A DNA stretch of 14,801 nt, from positions 1 through 14,801 of the forward strand of contig JAAZOZ010000023.1 of the NCBI GenBank assembly GCA_012797505.1. Direction: 5' to 3'. This stretch comes from Smithella sp. Lineage in GTDB: Bacteria; Desulfobacterota; Syntrophia; Syntrophales; Smithellaceae. The position numbers and the translations under genes were made by a program. Every line of letters begins with the position of its first letter. Positions within the stretch are counted from its first letter, which is position 1. The notes beneath the pieces were generated by a model, which was not told the DNA's origin, did no database searches, and worked only from the letters and a program-made list of their open reading frames with translations. Of the stretch, positions 6,816 to 14,240 are shown piece by piece.

Positions 6816-7658
6816 TCAGGGAACAACCGCGGGCGCTTCCGTCTGCGCAGGCTCGCCTGCGGCAGAGGTCTCCGGCACCGGCGATGCCGGTTCAGGAGCT
6901 TTTTCTTCTTCTCCGCCTTCATCCTTCAGAACTTCATCATATTCTTCGATAACAATGCCGCGCCGAACCATGATTTGATATATTCTCTCCGCCCGGTTTG
7001 CCGCGTACCGCGAACTGCCGTCGGGACGAAAACGCCTCGGATTGGGCAGGGCTGCGGCAAGCTGCGCCGCTTCACGCGGGCCGAGGCCGGCGGCGGATTT
7101 GCCGTAATATCGGCGCGCGGCGGTCTCCACGCCAAACAGGCCATCCCCCCATTCGGCCACGTTCAAATAAAGCTCCAGAATCCTTCTCTTGCTCAATTGC
7201 CTTTCGATTCGCCAGGTTAGAATGGCTTCCTTGATTTTTCGCACCGGATTTTTCGCGGGTGTCAAATATAAATTCTTGGCCAGCTGCTGGGAGATGGTGC
7301 TGCCTCCGGCCTTGAATTTCTTCTTTTGGATGTCTTTTTCCAGCGCCTTCTGCATGGCGTCAAAATCAAACCCCTCATGGGACCAGAATTTATCATCCTC
7401 GGCGATAATCACCGCTTTCATCACGTAAGGCGACACCCCCGACAGAGGAACCCAGGATGCGGATATCTTTTTCTTAATTCCTTTTTCCTTCCAAATCTCT
7501 TCCCGATATTCCATGAAGGCGGTTTTGCCGGGACGATTCTTCTGCAGGCCGGCCACGTCCGGGTAAAAAAAATAGCGGGCGACATCCAGTATCAAAAAAG
7601 CGATAACAGCCAAAAAACTCCATAAAATTATCTTTTTCCACTTTTGCATCAACGGCAT
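6816..7658 (-). CDS. mtgA: Monofunctional peptidoglycan glycosyltransferase MtgA (GT51)
   Basis: MtgA polymerises lipid II into glycan strands on the outer face of the cytoplasmic membrane. It has 280 residues, with a single N-terminal membrane anchor (about 10-30) and then the GT51 domain: AEDDKFWSHEGFD with catalytic Glu87, GGSTISQQLAKNLYL (118-132), the R-K-I-K-E-A-I-L-T-W-R-I-E segment (140-152), ILELYLN (160-166) and W-G-D-G-L-F-G-V-E-T-A-A-R-R-Y-Y (170-185). No transpeptidase domain follows. The last 40 or so residues are a Glu/Pro/Ala-rich low-complexity tail, not usual for this enzyme. The start is uncertain: ATG at 7658 lies only 2 bases after GAGG, while ATG at 7649 lies 11 bases after it. 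The gene is divergent from the cell-wall hydrolase at 7906, which makes functional pairing plausible. Confidence 0.93.
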   Translation of the reverse strand: MPLMQKWKKIILWSFLAVIAFLILDVARYFFYPDVAGLQKNRPGKTAFMEYREEIWKEKGIKKKISASWVPLSGVSPYVMKAVIIAEDDKFWSHEGFDFDAMQKALEKDIQKKKFKAGGSTISQQLAKNLYLTPAKNPVRKIKEAILTWRIERQLSKRRILELYLNVAEWGDGLFGVETAARRYYGKSAAGLGPREAAQLAAALPNPRRFRPDGSSRYAANRAERIYQIMVRRGIVIEEYDEVLKDEGGEEEKAPEPASPVPETSAAGEPAQTEAPAVVP

Positions 7659-7905
7659 ATCCTCATTTTTTTCGTTTGCCGCTTCCTATACCTCATTGAA
7701 AGAGATTGCAAAATAAATTTGACATGCCTTTTCATTTTTAGTAAGAGGGATGCGTACGAAGTTGATAAATTGTTTTTTAATTGTAAACCTTCGTTTTCTG
7801 TGTGCAGTAAAATATCTTTAGATATACAAATATTAGCTTCACCGATCCACAATCTGTGCACCGTTAACAAAATGGGGCTCCCCCCGCCAAAACAGGAGGT
7901 ACTTC
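7659..7905. other. Divergent promoter region between mtgA and the NlpC/P60 gene
   Basis: This AT-rich 247-base gap separates two divergently transcribed cell-wall genes and must hold promoters for both. I see one candidate plus-strand promoter (7719-7747) and a 14-base palindrome at 7812-7825 (ATATCT-TT-AGATAT) that could be an operator or a small hairpin. The short ORFs crossing the region look non-coding. Confidence 0.5.
7719..7747 (+). promoter_or_regulatory. Possible sigma-70 promoter for the NlpC/P60 gene
   Basis: A perfect TTGACA (7719-7724) is followed, after 17 bases, by TAAGAG (7742-7747), a poor match to the -10 box. If used, it would give a 5' leader of about 150 bases that contains the palindrome at 7812-7825. 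Low confidence because of the weak -10. Confidence 0.3.
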
Positions 7906-8844
7906 ATGATGCAACGGCGAACCATGATTTCCTGGGGATTATTTGCTCTTTTCTTGCTGTTCTGTTTTCAAATCGATGCCCACGCGGTCCAGTACAAAGT
8001 TAAAAAAGGCGAAAACCTTTCCCTCATTTCCAGGCGAACCGGCGTCAGCGTCGCGGAAATCCAGAAAACAAACCATTTGAACAGCAACATCGTAAAACCC
8101 GGCCAGATTTTAAGCATCAAAGAAAAAAATTCTCCATCCCCCGTCGCCGCAAAATCAAAAACTCAGCCAACTTCATCCTATATCGTCAAAAGAGGCGACA
8201 CGCTTCCCCTGATCGCCAAAAAAACCGGCGTTTCCGCATTGCAGATCGCCAGACTGAATCATGTCACCACCAAATCCCTGCGTGCCGGACAGAAGTTGAT
8301 CATCCCCAGGGAGGAGCCGCCCGCGAAGGCGCCCGTCGAGGAAGAGGAGGATTTATTGGAGGAAGAGGATGAGGGATTGACGGACGACGCATCCGGCCAG
8401 ATCGCCTGTGAAGAAAAAGTAAGCGAGGAACTCCTGGGCAAATGGGGCAGCGCCGACGAAAGAAAACTGTTCATCCGGGTGGCAACCGGTTTCCTGGGCG
8501 CGCCTTACCGGCTGGGCGGCGCCACCGTCAAAGGAATTGACTGTTCGGCCTTTGTCCGGAAAATGTATGAATTTTTCGACATCACCCTGCCCCGCACCGC
8601 CCGTGAACAATCGACGGTCGGCATGCAAGTGGGACGCGATGAACTGGTGGAAGGAGACCTGGTTTTCTTCCGGACCAAAAAACCGATCGGCCACGTCGGC
8701 ATTTACATCGGCAATAACGAGTTTGTCCACGCCTCCTACAAGGCAAAGGCCGTCCGCATCGACAGCCTGGATCGCCCATATTTTCAGAAGAGATTTCAGC
8801 GGGCCGTTCGCTTGAAAGGGCTGGATGAAAACGGCGGCACCTGA
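7906..8844 (+). CDS. Secreted LysM-LysM-NlpC/P60 peptidoglycan endopeptidase
   Basis: This 312-residue cell-wall hydrolase is likely to cleave peptide stems of peptidoglycan in the periplasm. It has a signal peptide at about 1-27 (hydrophobic core WGLFALFLLFCFQI, cleavage likely after A-H-A), LysM repeat 1 at about 28-72 (YKVKKGENLSLISRRTGVS), and LysM repeat 2 at about 91-134 (YIVKRGDTLPLIAKKTGVS); LysM modules bind GlcNAc chains. A strongly acidic linker runs from about 143 to 160. The C-terminal NlpC/P60 domain spans about 185-305, with catalytic Cys213 (GIDCSAFV), His263 (IGHVGIYIG) and a third polar residue, probably His275 (FVHAS). The start is ATG at 7906, 6 bases after AGGAGG (7894-7899). 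A terminator follows directly, so it is probably monocistronic. It is divergent from mtgA, pairing a hydrolase with a synthase. Function is confident; bond specificity is not. Confidence 0.93.
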   Translation: MMQRRTMISWGLFALFLLFCFQIDAHAVQYKVKKGENLSLISRRTGVSVAEIQKTNHLNSNIVKPGQILSIKEKNSPSPVAAKSKTQPTSSYIVKRGDTLPLIAKKTGVSALQIARLNHVTTKSLRAGQKLIIPREEPPAKAPVEEEEDLLEEEDEGLTDDASGQIACEEKVSEELLGKWGSADERKLFIRVATGFLGAPYRLGGATVKGIDCSAFVRKMYEFFDITLPRTAREQSTVGMQVGRDELVEGDLVFFRTKKPIGHVGIYIGNNEFVHASYKAKAVRIDSLDRPYFQKRFQRAVRLKGLDENGGT

Positions 8845-8870
8845 TGGCGCTTCTTTTCACAAAACATCTT

Positions 8871-8901
8871 AAAAAAAGAGGCTGGAACGCCTCTTTTTTT
8901 A
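8871..8901 (+). terminator. Rho-independent terminator after the NlpC/P60 gene
   Basis: AGAGGC (8877-8882) pairs perfectly with GCCTCT (8889-8894) around a 6-base loop. It is flanked by a run of seven A's upstream and a run of T's downstream, so the stem can extend further and may work in both directions. It lies 26 bases after the stop. Confidence 0.9.
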
Positions 8902-8910
8902 TTGGCTGTT

Positions 8911-8941
8911 TTGCCGGTTGCTTATCGGGGCCGTTTATTAT
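8911..8941 (+). promoter_or_regulatory. Possible promoter for the aconitase-isocitrate dehydrogenase pair
   Basis: TTGCCG (8911-8916) and TATTAT (8936-8941) are separated by 19 bases, slightly long. They lie just after the terminator and about 90 bases before the aconitase ATG. A transcript must start in this gap, but this exact assignment is tentative. Confidence 0.3.
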
Positions 8942-9032
8942 AAAAGGACAACCCTGCCGGTCCCCGCATCGCATAGGCGAAAGACTGCTGAATTAATTGG
9001 GATTATCGTAATTTGCCTGTAAGGAAGGACCC

Positions 9033-10967
9033 ATGGGAAAAAACATTGTGGAAAAGATCCTCGCCGGTCATCTGGTTTACGGCGCCCTCGCGCCCGGCGG
9101 GGAAATCGGCATCCGCATCGACCAGACGCTCACCCAGGACGCCACGGGCACCTTGGCTTATCTGCAGTTTGAAGCCATGAACGTCCCCCGGGTCCGCACG
9201 GAGCTCTCCGTCAGCTACATCGACCACAATACGATTCAAATCGGCTTTGAAAACGCGGACGATCACCGCTATCTGATGAGCGTCGCGCAAAAGTTCGGCA
9301 TCGTGCTGTCGCGCGCCGGCAACGGCATCTGCCACCAGGTCCACCTGGAACGCTTCGGGCGTCCCGGCAAAACACTGATCGGCTCCGACAGCCACACGCC
9401 CACCTGCGGCGCGCTGGGCATGATCGCCATCGGCGCGGGCGGACTTGACGTCGCGCAGGCGATGGCGGGGGAGCCTTTTTACCTCGCCTGCCCGTCCGTG
9501 GTAAAAATCAACCTGGAAGGCCGGCTTTCGCCCTGGGTTTCCGCAAAAGATGTCATCCTGAAGGTGCTGGAAATCTTTTCAACCAAGGGCAACGTCGGAA
9601 CCGTTTTCGAATACGGAGGCCGGGGCCTCGCGACGCTGAGCGTTCCGGAGCGCGCCACCATCGCCAACATGGGCGCGGAATGCGGCGTGACGACCTCCGT
9701 GTTTCCCAGCGATGATCTGACCCGGCAATTTCTGCGCTCCCAAGAGCGGGAAGCGGATTTTATCGAACTGAAAGCGGATACCGACGCAGTGTATGCCCGC
9801 GTTGAAACGATCGACCTGTCCCGGATTGAGCCGCTGGCCGCCAAACCGCACAGCCCCGACAATATTGCCACGGTCCGGTCTCTGGCCGGCATCCCCGTTC
9901 AGCAGGTCTGTCTGGGAAGCTGCACCAATTCCTCCTACAAGGATCTGGTGACGGTCGCCAAAATCCTCAAGGGCCGGATTGCGCATCCCGACGTCAGCTT
10001 CATTCTGGCGCCCGGCTCGCGGCAGGTGCTGGACAATCTCGCCCGCGACGGCTACCTGGCCTCCCTCATCGCCTCCGGCGCGCGGCTCATGGAAAACGCC
10101 TGCGGCTTCTGCATCGGCAACAGCCAGAGCCCGCAATCCGGCGCGGTTTCGCTGCGCACCTCCAACCGAAATTTCCCGGGAAGGTCGGGCACGCTCGACG
10201 CCGACATTTATCTGGTGAGCCCTGAAACAGCGGCGGCGGCGGTCATCACCGGCCGCTTCACCGATCCGCGCGATCTGGCGATGGAGTACCCGGACGCGCG
10301 AACGCCCGAGAAGCTGGTCATCGACGACAGTCTGATCCTCCGGCCGGACGACGCGGACCGGAACGGGAACATCTACCGCGGTCCGAACATCGGCGCGCCT
10401 CCCGTCAACACGCCCCTGCCCGATACGCTTGCAGGTCCGGTGACCATCAAGGTCGGCGACAAGATCACGACCGATCACATCATCCCCGCCGGCGCGCGGA
10501 TGAAGTACCGCTCGAATATTCCCCGCTACGCCGAATTCGTTTTTGAAAACGTGGACGCCACTTTTGCCCGACGTGCGCTGGCCAACAAAGAAGCGGGCCG
10601 GCACAACATCATTGTGGCCGGCCTCTCCTACGGCCAGGGCTCGTCACGCGAGCACGCGGCTATCTGCCCGATGTATCTGGGCGTGCGGGCCGTCATCGCC
10701 AAATCCCTGGAGAGAATCCACGCCGCCAACCTGATCAACTTCGGCATCCTGCCGCTTGCGTTCGCCGATGAAAAGGACTACGACACCCTCGGTGAAGGCG
10801 ACGAGCTGGAAATCGCCGGCCTGAGAACGGCCGTTGCCGTCGGAGAATCCCTGACCGTGGCCAATAAAACCAAAGGAACATCCTTTGCCGTGCGCCTGAG
10901 CCTGTCGCCCCGGCAAAAAGAGATGATTCTGGCCGGCGGCGCGTTCAACGTTCGCAGCCCAAAATAA
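9033..10967 (+). CDS. Aconitate hydratase (short single-chain type)
   Basis: This enzyme interconverts citrate and isocitrate through cis-aconitate using a [4Fe-4S] cluster. At 644 residues it is shorter than AcnA/AcnB (about 850-900), matching the compact bacterial aconitase group. Cluster ligands are Cys297 (LGSCTNSS), Cys357 and Cys360 (ENACGFCIG). Active-site segments include the GSDSHTPTCGALG stretch (117-129) and, in the C-terminal swivel domain, SYGQGSSREHAA with the catalytic serine, plus TTDHIIPAGARMKYRSNIP. The start is ATG at 9033, 4 bases after AAGGAAGG. It is followed 32 bases later by isocitrate dehydrogenase, so the pair forms a citrate-to-2-oxoglutarate unit, probably serving glutamate synthesis in an anaerobe. 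Which aconitase paralogue symbol applies cannot be decided here; homoaconitase/isopropylmalate isomerase activity is less likely given the neighbour. Confidence 0.93.
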   Translation: MGKNIVEKILAGHLVYGALAPGGEIGIRIDQTLTQDATGTLAYLQFEAMNVPRVRTELSVSYIDHNTIQIGFENADDHRYLMSVAQKFGIVLSRAGNGICHQVHLERFGRPGKTLIGSDSHTPTCGALGMIAIGAGGLDVAQAMAGEPFYLACPSVVKINLEGRLSPWVSAKDVILKVLEIFSTKGNVGTVFEYGGRGLATLSVPERATIANMGAECGVTTSVFPSDDLTRQFLRSQEREADFIELKADTDAVYARVETIDLSRIEPLAAKPHSPDNIATVRSLAGIPVQQVCLGSCTNSSYKDLVTVAKILKGRIAHPDVSFILAPGSRQVLDNLARDGYLASLIASGARLMENACGFCIGNSQSPQSGAVSLRTSNRNFPGRSGTLDADIYLVSPETAAAAVITGRFTDPRDLAMEYPDARTPEKLVIDDSLILRPDDADRNGNIYRGPNIGAPPVNTPLPDTLAGPVTIKVGDKITTDHIIPAGARMKYRSNIPRYAEFVFENVDATFARRALANKEAGRHNIIVAGLSYGQGSSREHAAICPMYLGVRAVIAKSLERIHAANLINFGILPLAFADEKDYDTLGEGDELEIAGLRTAVAVGESLTVANKTKGTSFAVRLSLSPRQKEMILAGGAFNVRSPK

Positions 10968-10999
10968 TCCCGCATCCCGATTCCATGGAGTGAAGCGCA

Positions 11000-12217
11000 A
11001 TGACACAGAAAATCAAAGTGAAGACAACTCTCGTCGAAATGGACGGAGACGAAATGACCCGCGTCATGTGGCGGATGGTGAAAGACAAGCTGCTCTTTCC
11101 CTATCTGGACATGGACATCGACTACTACGATCTCCACGTCAAGCACCGCGACGACACGGACGACCGGGTCACGGTTGACGCAGCCCGCGCCGTGCAGAAA
11201 TACGGCGTCGGCGTCAAGTGCGCCACGATTACGCCCAACGAAGACCGGGTGAAGGAATACAACCTGAAGAAAGCCTGGAAAAGCCCCAACGGCACGATCC
11301 GCGCCCTGCTTGACGGCACGGTTTTCCGCAAACCGATTCTGGTGAACAACATCAAACCAGGCGTGACGGCCTGGAAGAAACCGATCACGATCGGCCGCCA
11401 CGCCTACGGCGACGTTTACGACAATTTTGAAATGAACATTCCCGGCGCGGGAAAGCTGGAAGTCGTCTTCACGCCGGCCGACGGCGGCGCGCCGCGGAGG
11501 GAACTGGTGAAAAACTTCCCCTCGGCAGGCATCGTCCAGGTCAACCACAACCTGGAGGCGTCGATGCGGAGCTTTGCCCGGGCCTGCTTCACCTACGCGC
11601 TTTCCGAAAAGATCGACGTGTGGTTTTCCACCAAGGACACGATTTCTAAAAAGTACGACGCTGGCTTCCGCGATGTCTTTGACCGCGAATTTGCCGAGCA
11701 CTGGAAAGACCGGTTCGACGCAGCCGGCATCGAGTACTTCTTCACGCTCATCGACGACGCGGTGGCGCGCATCATGAAGACGGAAGGCGGAATCCTCTGG
11801 GCGCTCAAGAACTACGACGGCGACGTGATGTCGGACATGATCGCGTCCGCAAGCGGATCGCTCGCCATGATGACCTCCGTCCTGGTATCGCCCTCCGGCT
11901 GGTACGAATACGAAGCCGCGCACGGCACGGTCCAGAAGCATTATTACAAGCATTTGAAAGGCGAGGAAACTTCTTCCAATTCGATGGCGCTGATTTTCGC
12001 CTGGACCGGCGGCCTGCGCAAGCGCGGCGAACTGGACGGCACGCCGGATGTCGCCGGCTTTGCGGACAACCTGGAAGCGGCCGCCCTGGAAACGGTGGAA
12101 AGCGGCGTGATGACGGGCGATCTGCTGCTCCTGGCCGAAAAGCGGCCCACCAACCGGAAGGTCAACACGGAAGGCTTTATCGACGCGATCGCCCAAAACC
12201 TGAAGAAAAAACTTTAG
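11000..12217 (+). CDS. icd: Isocitrate dehydrogenase, NADP-type, eukaryote-like
   Basis: This enzyme oxidatively decarboxylates isocitrate to 2-oxoglutarate in the cytoplasm. The 405-residue sequence belongs to the eukaryote-like homodimeric group (type II), not the E. coli type. Visible hallmarks are the TPNEDRVKEY segment, SPNGTIR with substrate-binding Ser95, IGRHAYGDVY with Arg133 (equivalent of human IDH1 Arg132) and Tyr140, catalytic Lys212 (FSTKDT), metal-binding Asp residues in NYDGDVMSDM (271-280), and the cofactor loop HGTVQKHYYKHLKGEETSSN. Lys313-His314 replace the Arg-His that contacts the NADP 2'-phosphate, so NADP preference is likely but not certain. It sits 32 bases after the aconitase stop with GGAG 9 bases before its ATG, and a terminator-like hairpin follows 50 bases after the stop. 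The two genes very probably form one operon. Confidence 0.93.
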   Translation: MTQKIKVKTTLVEMDGDEMTRVMWRMVKDKLLFPYLDMDIDYYDLHVKHRDDTDDRVTVDAARAVQKYGVGVKCATITPNEDRVKEYNLKKAWKSPNGTIRALLDGTVFRKPILVNNIKPGVTAWKKPITIGRHAYGDVYDNFEMNIPGAGKLEVVFTPADGGAPRRELVKNFPSAGIVQVNHNLEASMRSFARACFTYALSEKIDVWFSTKDTISKKYDAGFRDVFDREFAEHWKDRFDAAGIEYFFTLIDDAVARIMKTEGGILWALKNYDGDVMSDMIASASGSLAMMTSVLVSPSGWYEYEAAHGTVQKHYYKHLKGEETSSNSMALIFAWTGGLRKRGELDGTPDVAGFADNLEAAALETVESGVMTGDLLLLAEKRPTNRKVNTEGFIDAIAQNLKKKL

Positions 12218-12460
12218 AACGGGAAACACGCACGCCCGAGGGTGCGCACTAAACCACAGGATGTAGTGCGGGTCTTCAGACCCGCTTTTCAAAACAAGGA
12301 TTGCAACCCTTTGTTCCCTTCGCACAAAAACCAGCGCAGCTAAAGCTACGCACTACAGAAAAACGTGCATGAAAACGGACATGAAAAACGTAGTGCGGGT
12401 CGCTTGTGACCTTCAGGTTATCAGACCCGCTTTCCAGAATGCAAGAATCCGGAATTCATC
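12218..12460. repeat. Intergenic cluster of REP-like hairpins with TAGTGCG boxes
   Basis: Between icd and rlmN the heptamer TAGTGCG occurs four times in alternating orientation: minus at 12245-12251, plus at 12264-12270, minus at 12349-12355 and plus at 12391-12397. Two plus copies lead into the same hairpin arms, GCGGGTC and GACCCGC (12268-12285 and 12395-12430). The second copy carries a 22-base insert with its own small TGACCT/AGGTTA near-palindrome. The minus copy at 12349 abuts a different hairpin, AGCTAAAGCT at 12338-12347. No gene is present. This is typical of repetitive palindromic elements, possibly spread by a TnpA(REP)-type enzyme encoded elsewhere. Confidence 0.7.
12268..12289 (+). 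terminator. Terminator-like hairpin downstream of icd
   Basis: GCGGGTC (12268-12274) pairs perfectly with GACCCGC (12279-12285) around loop TTCA and is followed by TTTT. It lies 50 bases after the icd stop. It is also one copy of the local repeat, so it may be a repeat that serves as the terminator. The short T-run lowers confidence. Confidence 0.5.
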
Positions 12461-13513
12461 ATGAGTAAACGCAACGAAAATTCCTTGCCCAATCTGTCGG
12501 ACTTCACCCTTCCGGAGCTGGAGGAATTCATCGCCGCCTCCGGCAAGGAAAAATACCGCGCCCGCCAGATCATGAAGGAGATCCACCAGTTCGGCTGCCT
12601 CTCCTTCGACGCCATGACGACGCTTGCGCGCGATTTCCGCAAAACAATCGCCCAAACGGCCCGAATCTACCGCCCGTCGATGGTCAAAATCCAGAAGTCA
12701 CAGGATGGCACACAAAAAGTTCTGCTGGGCCTCGAAGACGGTCTTTTTGTCGAAAGCGTGCTGATCCCCGGCAAAAACCACTGGACACTTTGCATTTCCA
12801 CGCAGGCCGGCTGCGCGATGGGCTGCGCCTTTTGTCTGACGGCGCGCCAGGGTTTCAAGCGCAATCTCACGCCGGCGGAAATCGTCGGACAGGTGGTAAC
12901 CATAAGGAAAGAAACACCCGAGGGAGAGGCCGTGGGCAACATTGTTCTGATGGGCATGGGCGAGCCGCTCGCCAACTACGAAAATACGGTGAAAGCGATT
13001 CGCATCCTCACCAGCGATTTCGGCCTGGGCTTTTCTTCGCGGCGCATCACCGTTTCCACCTGCGGACTCGCCCGGCAGATCCTGCAACTGGGAAGCGACA
13101 TCTGCATCAACCTGGCCGTATCGCTCAACGCCCACGATGACGAAACCCGCAGTCGGCTCATGCCGGTCAACAAAAAATATCCGCTGGCAACGCTTCTGGA
13201 CGCCTGCAAAAAATATCCCATGCCGGGCCGCCGGATGCTCACGTATGAATATATTCTCATCGACGGTGTGAATGCCTCGCGGCAAGATGCCCAAAAGCTG
13301 ACCCTGCTCCTTGCGGATCAGCGCTGCAAGATCAACCTGATCGTCTTCAACGAATACCCCGGCTCGCCCTTTCGCGCGCCCTCCCCCCACGTCGTGTCGG
13401 ATTTTCAGCAGGTGCTGCTCGACCGGCACTTCACGGCCATGCTGCGCAAAAGCAAGGGCTCCGACATCCTGGCCGCCTGCGGACAGTTGAGCGGAACTTA
13501 CACGACCGGTTAA
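12461..13513 (+). CDS. rlmN: Dual-specificity RNA methyltransferase RlmN (radical SAM)
   Basis: RlmN methylates C2 of adenosine 2503 in 23S rRNA and A37 in certain tRNAs using two SAM molecules. It has 350 residues. An N-terminal helical accessory domain (about 10-90; R-A-R-Q-I-M near 33-38) precedes the radical SAM core with CxxxCxxC at C118, C122 and C125. Cys111, seven residues before the first cluster ligand, matches E. coli C118, and Cys340 in AACGQL matches the methyl-carrying C355, so both special cysteines are present. GMGEPLANYENT (165-176) is the SAM-contacting segment, and the ISVST-like strand and FNEYPGSPFRAPS region are intact. ATG at 12461 has only a weak GGA upstream. It stands alone downstream of the repeat cluster; its promoter must lie in or next to that cluster. 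It marks the end of the GC-rich core-like region. Confidence 0.95.
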   Translation: MSKRNENSLPNLSDFTLPELEEFIAASGKEKYRARQIMKEIHQFGCLSFDAMTTLARDFRKTIAQTARIYRPSMVKIQKSQDGTQKVLLGLEDGLFVESVLIPGKNHWTLCISTQAGCAMGCAFCLTARQGFKRNLTPAEIVGQVVTIRKETPEGEAVGNIVLMGMGEPLANYENTVKAIRILTSDFGLGFSSRRITVSTCGLARQILQLGSDICINLAVSLNAHDDETRSRLMPVNKKYPLATLLDACKKYPMPGRRMLTYEYILIDGVNASRQDAQKLTLLLADQRCKINLIVFNEYPGSPFRAPSPHVVSDFQQVLLDRHFTAMLRKSKGSDILAACGQLSGTYTTG

Positions 13514-13569
13514 CCTGGCAAACAAAGAATTATTTCTCGCCCGTAAAAAGGAAGGTCTTATCAATTCAT

Positions 13570-13598
13570 TTGACTTTAGTATCGTATTCCAGTACCAT
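13570..13598 (+). promoter_or_regulatory. Probable promoter of the hicAB module
   Basis: TTGACT (13570-13575) and TACCAT (13593-13598) are separated by an ideal 17 bases. Initiation would fall about 6-8 bases after the -10 box, at or within 1-2 bases of the hicA ATG at 13607, predicting a leaderless or nearly leaderless message. Confidence 0.45.
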
Positions 13599-13606
13599 TA
13601 TTCACA

Positions 13607-13870
13607 ATGAATTCTAAACATAGAAAAACGCTTTCTGAAATATTCAGAAATCCCGTTCCATCAAATATCCCCTGGATAGATGTAGAAAGTCTTCTCATTT
13701 CGCTGGGCGCTGATATTTCAGAAGGAAGCGGATCTCGTGTTCGGATTCAATTGAATGATGAAAGAGCTGTTTTTCATCGGCCGCACCCGCGAAAAGAAAC
13801 AAACAGGGGCACCGTAATTTCCATGAGACGATTTTTGGAAAATGCAGGAGTAAAACATGATGGAGTATAA
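13607..13870 (+). CDS. hicA: HicA-family mRNA interferase toxin
   Basis: This 87-residue protein resembles the longer HicA variant that starts M-N-S-K-H-R-K-T-L, and is the toxin of a type II toxin-antitoxin pair. HicA toxins have a double-stranded-RNA-binding-like fold and cleave mRNA or tmRNA during stress. Visible features are a glycine/serine turn GSGSRVRI (40-47) and the histidine-rich segment FHRPHPRKE (56-64), which carries the likely catalytic histidine (His57 or His60). The C-terminal helix is R-R-F-L-E-N-A-G-V. The ATG at 13607 has no visible Shine-Dalgarno, and a candidate promoter ends 8 bases before it. It overlaps the antitoxin gene by 14 bases, the normal toxin-first order for hicAB. 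Base composition is much more AT-rich than the genes to the left, suggesting acquisition by transfer. Confidence 0.85.
   Translation: MNSKHRKTLSEIFRNPVPSNIPWIDVESLLISLGADISEGSGSRVRIQLNDERAVFHRPHPRKETNRGTVISMRRFLENAGVKHDGV
13846..13850 (+). promoter_or_regulatory. Ribosome binding site of hicB inside hicA
   Basis: AGGAG lies 6 bases before ATG at 13857, inside the 3' end of hicA. It gives the antitoxin a much better initiation site than the toxin, which has none visible, and favours 13857 over the adjacent ATG at 13860. Confidence 0.65.
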
Positions 13871-14195
13871 AGGGTACATAGGAATTGTAGCGTATGACGA
13901 TCAAGCCAGGATTTTTCACGGTGATGTAATTAACACAAGAGATGTTATTACATTTCAGGGAAAGTCTGTTCGTGAAATTGAAAAGGCATTCAAAGAATCC
14001 ATAGACGACTATCTATCATGGTGCGCAAAAGATGGCGTAGCCCCTGAAAAACCATATTCAGGAAAATTCAATTTACGGCTGTCCCCCGATTTGCATCGTG
14101 AAGTTGCGGTAACGGCAAAGAAACTAAATATTTCTATTAACTCTTTTGTCGAACGCGCCTTGATTGATGAAATCAATACACACAGAGCAACATAA
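13857..14195 (+). CDS. hicB: HicB-family antitoxin
   Basis: This 112-residue antitoxin is paired with hicA. The N-terminal half (about 4-60) has the partial RNase H-like HicB fold, with the pattern Y-x-G-x-I followed by IFHGDVINTRDVITFQG and the helix V-R-E-I-E-K-A-F-K-E-S-I-D-D-Y-L. The C-terminal part (about 70-108; FNLRLSPDLHREVAVTAKKL, then N-I-S-I-N-S-F-V-E-R-A-L) is a ribbon-helix-helix DNA-binding domain. HicB proteins neutralise HicA directly and usually repress the shared promoter, so autoregulation at the candidate promoter 13570-13598 is expected. The start is ATG at 13857, with AGGAG 6 bases upstream. It shares the low GC content of hicA. Assignment is strong from the domain order and the overlapping partner. 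Confidence 0.88.
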   Translation: MMEYKGYIGIVAYDDQARIFHGDVINTRDVITFQGKSVREIEKAFKESIDDYLSWCAKDGVAPEKPYSGKFNLRLSPDLHREVAVTAKKLNISINSFVERALIDEINTHRAT

Positions 14196-14240
14196 ATAGC
14201 AACAGGATAGATGGTCGAATGATTTTTTACGGAGAAAACC

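Noticed and set aside
7644..8003. 119-codon ORF across the mtgA / NlpC intergenic region
   Set aside because: Overlaps the promoter region and the real NlpC start in another frame; no ribosome site or motif.
9579..10604. 341-codon minus-strand ORF opposite the aconitase gene
   Set aside because: Shadow of a gene with intact catalytic motifs; no recognisable protein signature.
10778..12325. 515-codon minus-strand ORF opposite icd and the end of the aconitase gene
   Set aside because: Antisense shadow of two clear genes in GC-rich DNA; the translation is rich in Arg, Val and His and shows no family motif.
12218..12460. CRISPR array
   Set aside because: The repeated units alternate in orientation, are irregularly spaced and differ in length; they are hairpin repeats, not direct repeats with unique spacers.
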